The notes beneath the pieces are model-generated. The model searched no databases. It saw only the letters and a program-made list of their open reading frames with translations, and had not been told where the DNA came from. Positions 23,949 through 35,942 of a DNA stretch of 64,000 nucleotides are shown here, piece by piece. The first letter of the stretch is position 1. The number at the start of each line of letters is the position of its first letter. The stretch comes from Dactylonectria macrodidyma (taxonomy: Eukaryota > Ascomycota > Sordariomycetes > Hypocreales > Nectriaceae): positions 558,001 to 622,000 of the forward strand of contig JAGMUV010000024.1 of NCBI GenBank assembly GCA_020744425.1. The letters run 5' to 3'. A program made the translations under genes and the position numbers.

Positions 23949-26825
23949 CTAATCCAAGCGCCTCATCCACCGCCGACGAGTATAATTACCATTAGAGACA
24001 CTCAGGGTCCCCGTCAGTGGCAAGTCCCTACTACTTCCACCAACATAAATCTGATAACTGCCGCTCTGCAACCCCCACTTCTGCGCAACAACATCCCACA
24101 CGCTCAGATCCCGTCGTGTCAGATCGAACGTCACCGTCGTGGTCTCGCCTGCCGAGAGTCGAGGCTTCTCAAACCCGCGGAGCTGGCGTGCTGGGGCCCC
24201 GGGGATTCCGACGAACACCTGCGCTACCTCGGCGCCGTCTACGCTCCCCGTGTTGGTCACGTCGGCTCTCACACGCGCCACGATATCCCAGAGATCAGTC
24301 TGCCCGCCCTCGACTATATCGCCCGTCGGATACGTAGCTGTGTTGGCTGTCGCGATGTTGCTGACCTGCAAGTTGCTGTACTCAAAGGTCGTGTAGCTCA
24401 ATCCGAAACCGAACTCGAAGCGGGGCTCAATACCCTCTCGATCGAAATACCGGTAGTCGATGTATCTGCCCTCGGAGAAGTTGCTCTGCGGGAACTTGAG
24501 GAATTGGCCTTCTGGTTGATCTGGGTGCAGTACGGATCCGTAGTCGGACTCGTTCCGGGCGACTGTGTACGGCAGCTTGCCAGAGAAGTTTTCATCTCCG
24601 TAGAGCAGCGAGACAAGCGCCTTTCCAGTTTCCTGACCCGGCAGGTGCGCGAAGATGACGGCAGTGACATTATCATGCTCGATCCATTGGTCGACGAGCC
24701 TGATACCAGCGTTGTGCAGGATTACGATGGTGTTTGCACAGAGGCTAGCAACGTGGAGGACCAGGCCGTCGGTGTAGTCGTCACGAAGGCCGGGACGATC
24801 CACGCCTTCAGTTGCGAAAGCATTCCCGAAGACCAGACAAGCATCGCTTGCGCCCATGACGTTAGGAATCGGCGAGTTAAAGTCCCAATAGAGCTGGGTG
24901 TTATCCTCGTCAGCTCGAGAAACGAGGGCATCGAAAGGTGAGATGAAATTCGACTGCGACGTTGCGCCTGATCCGCCACCTGAAAGAATCGTGCCGTTCG
25001 CGGCGATGGCTGACAATGGCTCCTTGGATTCTCCCGTGAAAGCTGCGGTGAGTTCGGCAGCCATGCCATCATCGCCGGCCTCGAGACCCAGGGTCCAGGC
25101 CGAGAAGCCAGCGCCGTCATAGTTGTTCTTGTCGGGGGCTTTGGCGGAGTAGCCGAACAAGGAGAGCAGCCTCGGCTTCTTGAGGGGTAGTGCGCTGTTG
25201 GTGTTCTTGACCAGGACGTGGCCCTCTACAGCGCCCGCGTACAGGATTGGCTTGTCTAGCGGATCTCTTGCGTCGACGATATCATGTGGAAGAGACAGGT
25301 TGGCGGGCATACCAATGCCTGGGTCAGGGAAAGATTTGTCTTGGCCCATCTGATACCAAGATGCGATGACGCTGATATCTGTTAGTGGGTAGTTTGTTCT
25401 CGTTTACGAATGAAAACTTACCGAGTGGCCATATCGTCGACTCTCGATTCAGAGACAGAGCCATTAGAAACACTCAATGTGAGGTTGTCGCCCCAGTAGA
25501 TCCCGCCGTTGGGCATCGCCACGTCCAGCCCAGCTAGGGCCGAATCGACACCGCTGTGTTGCGCATACCAGTCCGAAACCACAAAACCCTGTTCTTGGTT
25601 AGACTGCATAGAGGAAACCGGAGGACTGAATCTTGAATCACCTGGAAGCCAAGCTCTCCCTTCAATATGCCGTTGAGTGTCTTACTGTTCTGGCAGCCAT
25701 ATGAGTTGTTGATCCTCTGGTAGGAGCACATGATATTTCCAGTTCCAGCGTGCACAGCATCTTGGAAAGGCCTGCTATGAAGTTAGATGGAAGGTTCTTC
25801 CGTTGGGGATGAGTTCATACCAAAGATATAGCTCGTGCAGGGTGACGTCGTCTATGTTGGTGGAGATGGCAGAGTTGTTCGTAGTTGGATTGCGGTCCGT
25901 CTCTTGTTCGTTTGCAATGTAATGCTAAAAGAAGCGTCAGTCGCATGTGCTTCGATTCCTCGTCGACTATGCGAGAGATGACAAACCTTGGTGCTCGTTA
26001 TGACGCCGACGCCCTGAACTCCAACGACGGTCTCATGGACCAGAGCGCCGCCAAGGTACGGATCGACCGAGTAGCCTGTATGACATTAGCTATCCGGCCC
26101 ATTCCAGAAGAGATCTTTCAGGATCAAACCTACCTTCCCAGTTCCGGCCACCTTCGACAACTCGACCAAGAGGACCAACCACGGGACCCAGCAGCATGTT
26201 GACTCCCTTCCTCTTAAACTCCCCACCCATGCCCATGCCTCTCTTATAAGTCAACTCCTTGTTCCAGCTACAAAGACGAATGCGTCAGATCATCCATAAC
26301 TCAAAAATTCTTCAGGGATAAACTGGGATAACATACGACGCGCCAACGTGAAGGCCGCTCGGCCACGAGCTCACAAAGTCGGTACCTCGGAGGCCTTGGC
26401 CGGCGTCACTGACACACATTCCGGGAAACCCTAGCCGATCAATGGCAGGGATAGTCCCAGAGCAACCGTTTGGGGCGGAAGTTCCTGCCGTGAGATTGAC
26501 CTGAACACGGAAATGTTAGATATCATGGGAGAGGATGAAGAAATCAGGCTTGCCTTTTCTTCTATTGTCATCTGCGCCACTAGCGCCTTTGCTCGGGCGT
26601 AGGCAGTTGACCAGGGTCCAACGCTTGACATCTCAGCTGTAGGGAGATGCAAGTTAGCAATGAGTAGGTCTCGATCATGGAGAGTCTGAATGATTACTGA
26701 CGCGAAGGGAACACGGCAGGCGACTCGCCGAAGAAGTAGGAGTCTTCGGTGATGACATCTTGGGCTTGGACTGCTGTAAGAGCCGTCAACACGGCGATGC
26801 CCGCGCTGATGAACGAGGAGGCCAT
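23949..26825 (-). CDS. Secreted GH3 beta-glucosidase
   Basis: Nine exons from right to left: 26825-26702, 26636-26554, 26500-26337, 26267-26134, 26075-25987, 25924-25821, 25771-25642, 25588-25422 and 25371-23949, giving 805 residues. Residues 1-21 ([21 protein letters not shown]) are a signal peptide. The GH3 barrel carries [18 protein letters not shown], and nucleophile D282 in VVSDWYAQ; the second domain has the TEGVDRPG motif with E520 as likely acid/base. A fibronectin III-like domain closes the protein, with a basic tail RRRWMRRLD. This layout fits extracellular cellulose- or glucan-degrading beta-glucosidases. Intron 2 (26553-26501) has a GC donor, GCAAGC; no GT donor keeps the frame. 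The very intron-rich gene differs from the three-exon intracellular GH3 gene at 13338. Confidence 0.92.
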
Positions 26826-28837
26826 CTCGAGAGTATAGTATGTAAGTGGCACGTCTTGAGAGCCTGGAGTTGACAGTCAAGACATTACAGCACGGCATCA
26901 AACGTTCTTCTTATATCGTTTCCATGCTCTTTTCATTCGCGGTATCCTAATGTCCCTTTCGGATAATGTACGGCTCATCTGAGTGCTAATAGCATGTCCC
27001 TACACTGAATAGGCATGTTCTCGGCGATACTCCTCGGCCGCTTCACATCACTTACATCGTCATACCGAGCCTCCCGAGTCAATTCGGTCCGGTTGTTGGT
27101 CAGGAGGTCTAGGATGGGTTTTTAAGATGGGTTCCTCTGGATGTCAATCCCTCACTTACGAATCAACAACGGCCTTTGTGGTTAGGCCTAGGCTAATAAC
27201 AGCCAGCAACGTGTGGAACTAGCGGGGGAGGGGCCACGGAATGCGGGGGAAAGGTCAACACAGAGCGGGGGATCATTCATTCTTCGGAGTGGGTATCTCG
27301 GATCCGGGGGGGTTACCCGGCTCTCTGGTCCCATGCCCTTTAAACATTTTAGAACTGTGGGGGAGAAAGAAGATGCGTGTGATGAAGTGGCCAGACTGTT
27401 GCTGAGGCGGTGAGCTAATGTGATGAGTCCGTGAATCGTTGTGTGACTCCATCAGGTGAAAGAGGCGGGGGAACTGGTGATAGTTGATACATCACTAAGT
27501 CGAGCAATACTCATAGTATAGTATTTACATTCTCACGGCGTGATGAAAGACCTGCTGCCAGTTCCCACTTCTCGGAGTGACGCACTCCACATACCCTCGT
27601 TGAGCCATAGCGCCGCACATCTTATGATAACCTAGTAACAATGAGCGACCACACCACGCCAAGCAAGGGTGTTCGTCCGAAGTTTTTACGAAGAACCAAT
27701 CTTTTTTTTTCGGAGCTATTGACGACTCCGAAGCAGACAGGACCCCGCAAGCAATGGTAGCCACACCACGCGGCATCGCGGGTTTTTTAAGCACCTTGAC
27801 CATCGATTGATCCATTATGCCTGTTTATGAGAAAAGAACGGCCGAGATATTGCCGCTTGTTGGCCTTCTTGCCTGGAATAGTACTAGCGACGCATCCGGA
27901 CTTAGAGAGCCGCGGTTATTGAGGTCGGCACTTGCAAAGCGCTTCTCTTGGCTCTTTTGAGCGTGTGTAACGCACCGCAAACTTGGGCGAAGATGGTGGT
28001 GAACATGGTTGAGTGGGATGACCCCGCTCCAGCCAATTTCCTCGGGTCAGAACAGCCCGACTTTGGACCGAGCACGGTTCCCTCTCCCTCAAAATCTATC
28101 TTTACGAATCCTGTCTCATTACAGTGACTTGCAGGGAATGTGTTGCAGTTATCCAATGTTAGAAGAGTTTCCATACGGACTACATTAAGGGCATGTGGCT
28201 TATTATAGTGCGAATCCAGTTACTTACGATGTATTCTTACTGGTTGGTACTAATATTTCTGCCCCTTCCAGTTTTGGCTTATAGTAGGATCTAAGTTTAG
28301 CATTGGTTTTACTATTCATTTAATCTCTCTGTGTATAGACAATTTCGTCTGCCCGGTGGGGCACCTCAAATCCGATCTATAGTCCACTTCTGGCTCTAAT
28401 TTACGAATTACTATAATCCGTGCTGTGTTATGATTAAGATCCTAGTTATTGTATATGCCTTTATTAAGTGTGGGAATTACTTTGGTTGATCGTTGTATAG
28501 TCCTGAAACTGGCTGCCTGATACGTTGCGCTAAGGGGATATTGGTGGCTCTATTATATCTAAAAGTCTTGCACTAGATTATTATGGTCAATAGCTGGCTT
28601 GTATAGCCTGACTTGTACGTGCAGGAAGGCTGAGGACAGTGTTCTATATATAGATTGTAAAAAGGTTTAGCTGAGCTTCTAGTATAATGGATTGGCTGGA
28701 AGTGGTCTTACAGCAGTTTGCGCAAGTAACATTGTTATTGTTGGCGGAGGTGCCACTATCTTAAGACATGTATTTAATGTATTAAGATTAAGCTATGTGC
28801 ATGCACAGGCACTACGGTGAATGCAATACGGGCTTCA
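26826..28837. other. Intergenic; AT-rich, RIP-like left edge of the decayed island
   Basis: 26.8-28.2 kb has no assured gene; minus-strand open stretches at 27525-27815 and 27902-28174 are unassigned. From about 28180 to 28830 the sequence is rich in TA dinucleotides and has no long frame, as in RIP-mutated repeats. Confidence 0.45.
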
Positions 28838-29390
28838 GCGAGGCCAATAGAGTGCAGGGACAGCCCTCAGCAGACGGCGTTGCTCAATGTGTGACAGAAT
28901 TGATCGGATATTCGTGTTTGCCCTTCCCAGAGTGTCCTCGACGGCGTTTCTGACGACGAAGCGCCCGGGGTGCTGCTTCCCGTAGTCGTATTGGATGATC
29001 GATTTGCTGATGTCCCCCAAGAACGCATTTTGCTGCGAGATTTTGGGGACGCCGCCACAGATTCCCACCAGAAAGGTGAGCTTGAGACCGCCGTAGCTCG
29101 ATCGCAAGTTGGCCGACGCGGCCGCGGCGCTCGTGGTACCCATGTTTGGAATGTTGTGAGGACAACATCGTGGCGTCCAATGCGGCCTGAGGTGTGTAAA
29201 CGTTGTTGTCTCCGTGGGCTCTGCCCTAGGGATCACCGTCCTCGTCCCAAAAGTGGTCGAGGAGCGTCACGGCATTTGCCTCGCGGGGCAAGGCACAGAT
29301 GAAAGCGACGCGAAACTGATCTCGTCGGACGAGTCGCGGGGGATGAGCCATGGCGTTGTAAGCAGATGAAAATTGCGCCTTCGTGCATAA
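28838..29390 (-). pseudogene. Broken nucleoside-phosphorylase-like (PNP_UDP) domain
   Basis: Read on the minus strand, the start FRVAFICALPREANAV and then FWDEDGDP, GRIGRHDVVL, LTFLVGICGGVPK, IIQYDYGKQHPGRFV and VEDTLGRAN match in order the N-terminal half of the phosphorylase-superfamily domain that sits at the front of many fungal NB-ARC/TPR and ankyrin proteins. A TAG stop (29228-29226) stands where the family has tyrosine, and at least two frame changes occur between about 29200 and 29120. The C-terminal half is missing; AT-rich debris follows. It points away from the NB-ARC gene that starts only about 190 bp to the right. Confidence 0.8.
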
Positions 29391-29578
29391 GACGACAGAG
29401 ATACCAATAGCGTTAGGCTCGTGACGTGGAGTTGATTGGATGACAAGGTCGGCAAGATGCGGGGCTGCAGGCACCAAAAACGACATCAGGATTAGGCTGT
29501 GAGGCTGGCAAAATGGTCCAGACCAGGCTGTAGGGTCATTTTGTTATATCTAGAATAATACAGCAAAGCAGAATAAGC

Positions 29579-32500
29579 ATGATGGCCGCTTCACTACAGC
29601 ACAGCCGCGACATAACTGGAAACGAGTTCGGCCACAGGACGACGATCAACCAAGGAGACATACACTACCATTTGCCCCACTGGCCGGCCAGCGCGCGATC
29701 CACGGCCCGGGTCATCCCGTATCCCCGCAACACCGACCTTGTCCGCCGGCCGGATCTAGTCGACAAGCTCAAGGAACTACTGCTGCTCGACGAGGGCCAC
29801 AGATGCGCGGCGCTGTGGGGCCTCGGAGGGTCAGGGTATGGTTTCACCTTACAATCATCGTGACATCGCGTCGACGTCCGCTAACCTTTGCAGCAAAACG
29901 CAGATTGCACTCGAGTACGCGTACGGACGATTCACGCCGAACACTTGCGGCGTGTTCTGGGTCCACGCCGACAGCGAGGCCACGGTTACGCACGACTACA
30001 AGACGATCGCGGCCAAGTTGGGCGTCGACAAAAGGCTCGAGGGCGAAGACCTGTTCGAGGCGGTGCGCGATGCGATCGAGTCCCAGCCATCGTGGGTCCT
30101 CATCCTCGACAACGCCGATGACCTGACGCTGTTCGGCGTGGGTGAGTCGACGGACGAGACGAAGAGCCTGCAAGAGTACCTGCCGCAAGGAGACAATGGA
30201 ACAGTTTTATGGACGAGCCGCGACGGGCGGGTCGCTGACATTGTGGGCCCACAACGGGCTATCGAGGTCGCCAGCATGACGACCGCGGAGGCCATGAAGC
30301 TCCTGGCAGCGGCTAGGAACGATACAACGATGGAAGAGGCAGAGAGCGAAGACAGGAAGCGCCTCCTGGAGGAGCTCCAGTGGCTACCACTCGCCATCTC
30401 CCAGGCTGGGGCGTACATGCGGCGCACGTCGACGCCGATCAAGGAGTACCTGTCATTGCTGCGGCACGGACGGCGGCGCTGGGACGTGTTGGCAGCAAGC
30501 CAGTTCGACCGCCATCGACGGCGTGGCCTCTCACACAGCGTCTTAAAGACGTGGAACATCTCGGTCAACCGGATCCGGCAGGAGAACTGGCCGGCACACA
30601 GGATTCTTCATGTCATCGCGTTTGTCGACAACCAGAACATCACATTCGAGATGATGGCAGCCGCCAGCGGGTGTGAAGAGGACAGGGTGGTTGAGGTGAA
30701 AGAAGCTGTCGCGCGACTGATGGAGTTCTCCTTTCTCAGTCTACGGCAGGCGGAAGAGGGTGAGATGAGCTACGATATGCATAAGCTGGTGCAGGAGGCG
30801 ACTCGGCATGGCCTCGGCGCACCCAAAAATAGGCCGGCAGGAGACGACAATAGTGGTGAAGGCAAGGAGCCGGGGCCAGAGTCTGAAGCACACTTCGCGA
30901 GCGTGGCCTTGGGCATTATGATGGAGCTGTTTCCGCAGTCAAGTCGGGAGACATGGGGGAAGTCTGAGAAGTATCTGGCACATGCAATACGGGTTTGCGA
31001 GTGGGCGCAGGTCAATGGAAAGAAGACTGAGACGGCTGATTTATTAAGCTGGGTGTCTTACTTCCTATACGAGAGGGGGCGGTGGCGAGAGAAGGAGCCG
31101 GTGGATGTCGAGACCCGGGCTCTGCGGCGAGACGTTCTAGGCGAGAGGCACCCAGATACGATCACGAGCATGGCGTCCCTCGCGACGACGTATCATGAAC
31201 AGGGCCGGTATGACGAGGCCGAGAAGATTGAGGTCGAGGTTCTGGCTCTTCGACGCGACGTTCTGGGCGAGATGCACCCAGATACGATCAGGAGCATGGC
31301 GTCCCTCGCGGTAACGTATCATGAACAGGGCCGGTATAACGAGGTCGAGAAGATCAAGGTTAAGGTTCTGGCTCTTCGACGTGACGTTCTGGGCGAGAGG
31401 CACCCAGACACGATCTTTAGTATAGCAGACCTCGTAGCGATGTATTAAAAACAGGGCTGGTATGACGAGGCTAAGAAGATTAAGGTCGAGGTTCTGGCTC
31501 TTCGACGCAACATTCTAGGCGAGAGGCACCCAGACACGATTAAGAGCATAGCAGACCTTGTAGTAATGTATTATGCATAGGGCCTGTATAGTAAGGCTGA
31601 GAAGATCGACGTCAAGGTTCTGGCTCTTCGATGCGACGTTCTAGGCAAGAGGCACCCAGATATAATTAAGAGCATAGCGGACCTTGTAGTAACGTATTAT
31701 GTACAGGGCCTGTATAGTAAGGCCGAGAAGATTAACGTCAAGGTTCTGGCTCTTCGATGCGACGCTCTAGGCGAGATGTACCTAGGTACGATTAAGAGCA
31801 TGGCGGACTTCGCGGCGACGTATTATGCACAGGGCCAGTATAACGAGGCTGAGAAGATTGAGGTTAAGGTTCTGGCTCTTCGACGCGACATTCTAGGCGA
31901 GATACACCTAGATACGATTAAGAGCATAGCGTCCCTCGTAGTAATGTATTATGAATAGGGCTAGTATAACGAGGTTAAGAAGATTAAGGTTAAGGTTCTG
32001 GCTCTTCGACGCGACGTTCTGGGCGAGATGCACCTAGATACGATCAGGAGCATAGCGTCCCTCGCAGTAACGTATCATGAACAGGGCCGGTATAACGAGG
32101 TCAAGAAGATCAAGGTTAAGGTTCTGGCTCTTCGACGTGACGTTCTGGGCGAGAGGCACTCAGACACGATCTTTAGTATAGCAGACCTCGCAGCGACGTA
32201 TCAAAAACAGGGCCAGTATGACGAGGCTGAGAAGATCAAGGTCGAGGTTCTGGCTCTTCGATGCGACGTTCTAGGCGAGAGGCACCCAGACACGATTAAG
32301 AGTATAGCGGACCTCGCGGTAACATATTATGCATAGGGCCTGTATAGCAAGGCTGAGAAGATCGATGTTGAGGTTCTGGCTCTTCAACGCGACGTTCTAG
32401 GCGAGAGGCACCCAGACATGATTAAGAGCATAGCGGACCTCGCGATAACGTATTATGCACAGGGCCTGTATAGTAAGGCCGAGAAGATCAACGTCAAGGT

Positions 32501-33125
32501 TCTGGCTCTTCGATGCGACGCTCTAGGCGAGATGCACCCAGGTACGATTAAGAGCATGGCGGACCTCGCGGCGACGTATTATGCACAGGGCCGGTATGAC
32601 GAGGCCGAGAAGATTGAGGTCGAGGTTCTGGCTCTTCGACGCGACGTTCTAGGCGAGATGCACCCAGATACGATCAGGAGCATGGCGTCCCTCGCGGTAA
32701 CGTATCATGAACAGGGCCAGTATAACGAGGTCGAGAAGATCAAGGTTAAGGTTCTGGCTCTTCGACGTGACGTTCTGGGCGAGAGGCACCCAGATACGAT
32801 CTTTAGCATGGCGTCCCTCGCGGCGACGTATTATGCACAGGGCCTGTATAGCAAGGCCGAGAAGATCAACGTCGAAGTTCTAGCTCTTCGGCGTCACATT
32901 ATTGGTAAGAGCCACCCTGATACTCTACACACTATGCATGGCCTTGCTATGACTTGGTATGCTTTGGACAGGCTTGATGAGGCACTTCATCTCATGCAAC
33001 AATGCTTTGTCCTGCAGCGTCATGTTCTGGGAGCAGCGCATCCCACTACTGTGCGAACTGCTAATCGTCTAGAGGAGTGGGAACTTGGACAACGATCTTC
33101 GGAGAAGGACAACGGAGATGAATAA
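29579..33125 (+). pseudogene. NB-ARC/TPR receptor (fungal NLR-like) interrupted by in-frame stops
   Basis: Exon 1 29579-29835, intron 29836-29893, then one frame to 33125. The N-terminus has the QGDIHYHLP and VIPYPRNTDLVRRPDL linker typical of fungal NLR-like proteins. The P-loop GLGGSGKT (about residues 80-88) is split by the intron; Walker B is SWVLILDNADD. The NB-ARC domain ends near residue 400, a winged-helix segment follows, and then kinesin-light-chain-type TPRs begin near 31100. The first stop (TAA, 31446-31448) gives a 603-residue product with about three TPRs. Further TAGs lie at 31578, 31956, 31962 and 32334, all in the same frame, and the frame then runs open to 33125 with a natural C-terminal TPR cap. 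Such proteins act in non-self recognition or heterokaryon incompatibility. No effector domain remains on its N-terminus. A short product could still be made. Confidence 0.85.
31100..33090 (+). repeat. 126-bp (42-codon) TPR array, about 16 units, with a 756-bp higher-order period
   Basis: Each unit encodes a pattern like LALRRDVLGERHPDTI followed by YDEAEKIEVEV. Units 2-7 resemble units 8-13 one for one, a six-unit (756-bp) duplication. Stops replace glutamine codons at the same spot of the unit, CAG to TAG or CAA to TAA, and nearby CG and CA positions in the middle units show C-to-T or G-to-A change. Confidence 0.85.
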
Positions 33126-33589
33126 TGAGCGGCGACTCGGTCAGCAACTAGTAAATGCCTTGCAGTAGAACCTGGTCTTATGATGTAATGACAGTATCCT
33201 ATTGGCCGTATGACCAATCTTATGGTCCCTACTCCCGTCCCAAGGCTCTAGCATGCATTGGCTTCCACTCAGTCATCATAGTTATTATACCCTGTAGATC
33301 CAGTAGGCCCCGCTGACTCGGCCACGCCTCTAGAACGTCTCATCCCATACTGTTGGTGGCTATAGCGCACATTAATCCATGCAATCTGTATGGAGCTCCT
33401 ATTTTGCAGATTTCAACACATACACTGTATGACCCCACTTTTCAGAGCTCCAAATGTTTCTTTACTTACAGTATGTCAAACCGGACACTCATTTCGGCCA
33501 CTGCTGTACACGACGAAAAGTTTGGGAAACGGAAATGTACAATAGCAACTAGTGCCCTATTGGTTATAAGCCACCGGGCGAAATAAATT
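33126..33589. other. Intergenic
   Basis: Spacer between the TPR array and the transposase remnant. Nothing recognised. Confidence 0.4.
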
Positions 33590-34000
33590 GTGTGTGTGTA
33601 CACGACGACAAGTTTTCCTCGACCATCCCATGGCGGCCAGGGTCCGACTAATAGTGGAGGGCGTCACATCAACACCGGTCTTGTCATAGAGGAAAGTGGC
33701 CATTTCACATTGGAACATATCCGGCTGCTGTAGCAGCTCCTCACGTAGCTCTTTTGCTGTATGGTGTAATGTAACTAGTTCGGCCGACACGGATCAAGGG
33801 GTTCGACGGGGTCACTGGTGCTTTCCTCGGGAGGCCTCGTCGTTTCCATCGTCGTCGTTGAACGGTGCGGTCGCAGCAGCGGATAGACTTGGCTATCTGG
33901 CCAGTCGACAGGCCGCTTTCAACCATAGTATCGATCTGATTATATTGGGAGGGACTGAGCCGTGATACTATGGTTGCTGCGAGAATGAGCCTGTTCTGGC
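33590..34000 (-). mobile_element. Tc1/mariner-type transposase remnant (N-terminal helix-turn-helix region)
   Basis: On the minus strand RLSPSQYNQIDTMVESG, LSTGQIAKSIRCCDRTV, then in another frame QQPDMFQCEMATFLYDKTG and VDVTPSTISRTLAAMGWS match in order the DNA-binding half of fungal Tc1/mariner (DDE) transposases. A frameshift separates the two parts and the DDE catalytic domain is absent. No terminal inverted repeats were seen. Confidence 0.7.
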
Positions 34001-34389
34001 TTTAGTGGAAATGAAGGAGAGTTTGTTATGAGGGGCGCTGGGGGGACTGGGTTTGGTGTTGCATTTTTGGCCTTGCTGCTTGGAGTGCGCCTTTGAGCCG
34101 TTTCTGGCTTTGTTATGCCCTCCTTCACAGGCACGTACTGTTTGTCACCACACATAGTCCTCAGCCATAGTGCGCCACAAGTGGTGGTCTGTGCGGAAAC
34201 TCTTTAACATTGGACAACTGCGGCACATTTTCTGCAAGTCACTGTATAAGAAAATGAAATATATCGAATAAGTTCCTTAAATACTTGGGGTTGTAGGTTA
34301 AGAGTCATTTATGGATGAATTCTTGCTCGATCAAGAAATCTTTAAGGGTTTCTTTAAGAAATGTGTTTCCAGGGGGGGGAATTCGGAAC
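34001..34389. other. Intergenic
   Basis: AT-rich spacer between the transposase remnant and the kinase-like pseudogene. Nothing recognised. Confidence 0.4.
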
Positions 34390-35110
34390 GGATGATTGGC
34401 GTGCTAGGATGGGACCAGTCCAATTTGCTTGGAAGAGTGATATCACCTCCTCAAGCTCATGCAGTTTGTTAAGAACCATATTGACGAACACAATGTCCCG
34501 AACAGCTTCCTCTCCATCCACTTCGAGACACCACCGGACGACACTTTTGTACCTTAGTCCCATTATTATATCCAAAGCATTGGAAATTGTGAGAAGCTCT
34601 TCTCGCTGCTCTTTAACGCCCAGAGGAGCCACCGTTTTTCGTATATATTTAGCGGGCGTCAAAGCCCCAGCTCAAGTAAAACAACCCCAAGGCTGTAGAC
34701 ATCATAAGTGATAATATAACGCGCAAAGCTGTGGACTGTGGGTCGATCAGGATGCTGATAAATATCAATGCGCCAGTCGCTAGTCGGCACTAGGCCGGAA
34801 CTCCATCCAACTTGCGCACGTAGGGAGCCGAAACCCAGCAGGTATTGCTCGCCGAGAACGTAAGGAATTTGATCCTCTTTATCGAATCCTTCTCATTCCA
34901 ATATATGGATGGAGCTCGGACATAAACTTTTATGGACGCATCCGGTTGTGTGGATGAAGAAAACGGCTGTAGCGAGACGTTGCGCAAACTTGAACCTGTC
35001 GCTGAGCGAGTGCATGGCGGGTAGACGAACGTTATTTGGACCGGTAGCTGATATAAGGGTCTCGAGAGTCGCAGTCTTGCCTATCGGAAAAGGTAGCATA
35101 AGCTGCTATC
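34390..35110 (-). pseudogene. Kinase-like domain gene, broken by two stops and a frameshift
   Basis: Minus-strand reading gives LPFPIGKTATLETLI, LSDRFKFAQRLATAVFFIHT, GCVHKSLCPSSIHIL, YVLGEQYLLGFGSLRA, TYDVYSLGVVLLELGL and, in another frame, YKSVVRWCLEVD. The order fits the catalytic-loop to C-lobe part of kinase-like domains found in fungal incompatibility-type proteins. TGA stops lie at 34895-34893 and 34661-34659; the second falls where family members have tryptophan (TGG to TGA). A frameshift follows directly after it. The N-terminal part is not found upstream. It lies on the far side of the transposase remnant from the NB-ARC gene, in the same decayed stretch. Confidence 0.7.
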
Positions 35111-35942
35111 TACTAATAGATGCTGCGGTTATCCTTTCAGATTAATTGCTATTTTCAGAAAAAGGGAACTCCGAGTTAGGTATGCTTCCCTGAATCAGGC
35201 TGAAGCATACTCAAGTCTCGTTAATGCCAGGCCGTAGGACGGATGCATACGTGGGAGACCTAACACATGGCGTTATATGGCACGCTGCGTTTACATTCGG
35301 TTATGCCGAGTTGATCCGAGATCTTGAGAGTCACCTCTGGACCTGAACCGATTGGACGGTTGAAAATCGTTGGAGCGGTCAACGTCGACGTTATTCGCAG
35401 CACTTTGGCCTTGGGCAACATCGAGGGGGTTACAAATGCGAAATCTATTCGCTTTCATGCCGGCTGACTGCAGTCTTGTGGGGATTTGAAAAACACCAGC
35501 ATTTGCAGGACCCTGCTCTGCTCTGCGGCTGCCTGGCTTGGGGGTGGATTACCTCGTCTGTGTCGATGGCCTGCTCTCGCTCTCACGGCTCTGGCTCGAT
35601 TACTGTGTCCTGGCGAGGCGATCCCGCCGCAGGAGTTGCTTCTCGACCGGCATCCGGCATTGGCGCATGGTATCTATGGGGGTTCTTGATTGGTGCTTGG
35701 CAAGGTGATGAGAGAAAAGGGATTTGGGACGATCGATCCAGGTTGTGTCCGATGGGGCCGCACAAATGGGCCCATTGTCTACCCCGCTTGCGAGATTATA
35801 CTTGGGGGCATGCTTAGTCAAGCCCCCTAGTATCCATCGTTCCCCTCGTGGCGCAAGTTTCACTCAACTGAAACCGAATCTTATTTAACTGAGGGATAAC
35901 TTGCTTGTGGGACAAGCGTACATCCATTTCATTGGAACCACC
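35111..35942. other. Intergenic
   Basis: Promoter side of the alpha/beta hydrolase. Open stretches at 35476-35817 have no domain I recognise. Confidence 0.4.

Noticed and set aside
35476..35817. Trp-rich plus-strand frame before the alpha/beta hydrolase
   Set aside because: Overlapping frames on both strands are open here, no domain recognised; treated as promoter-side DNA.
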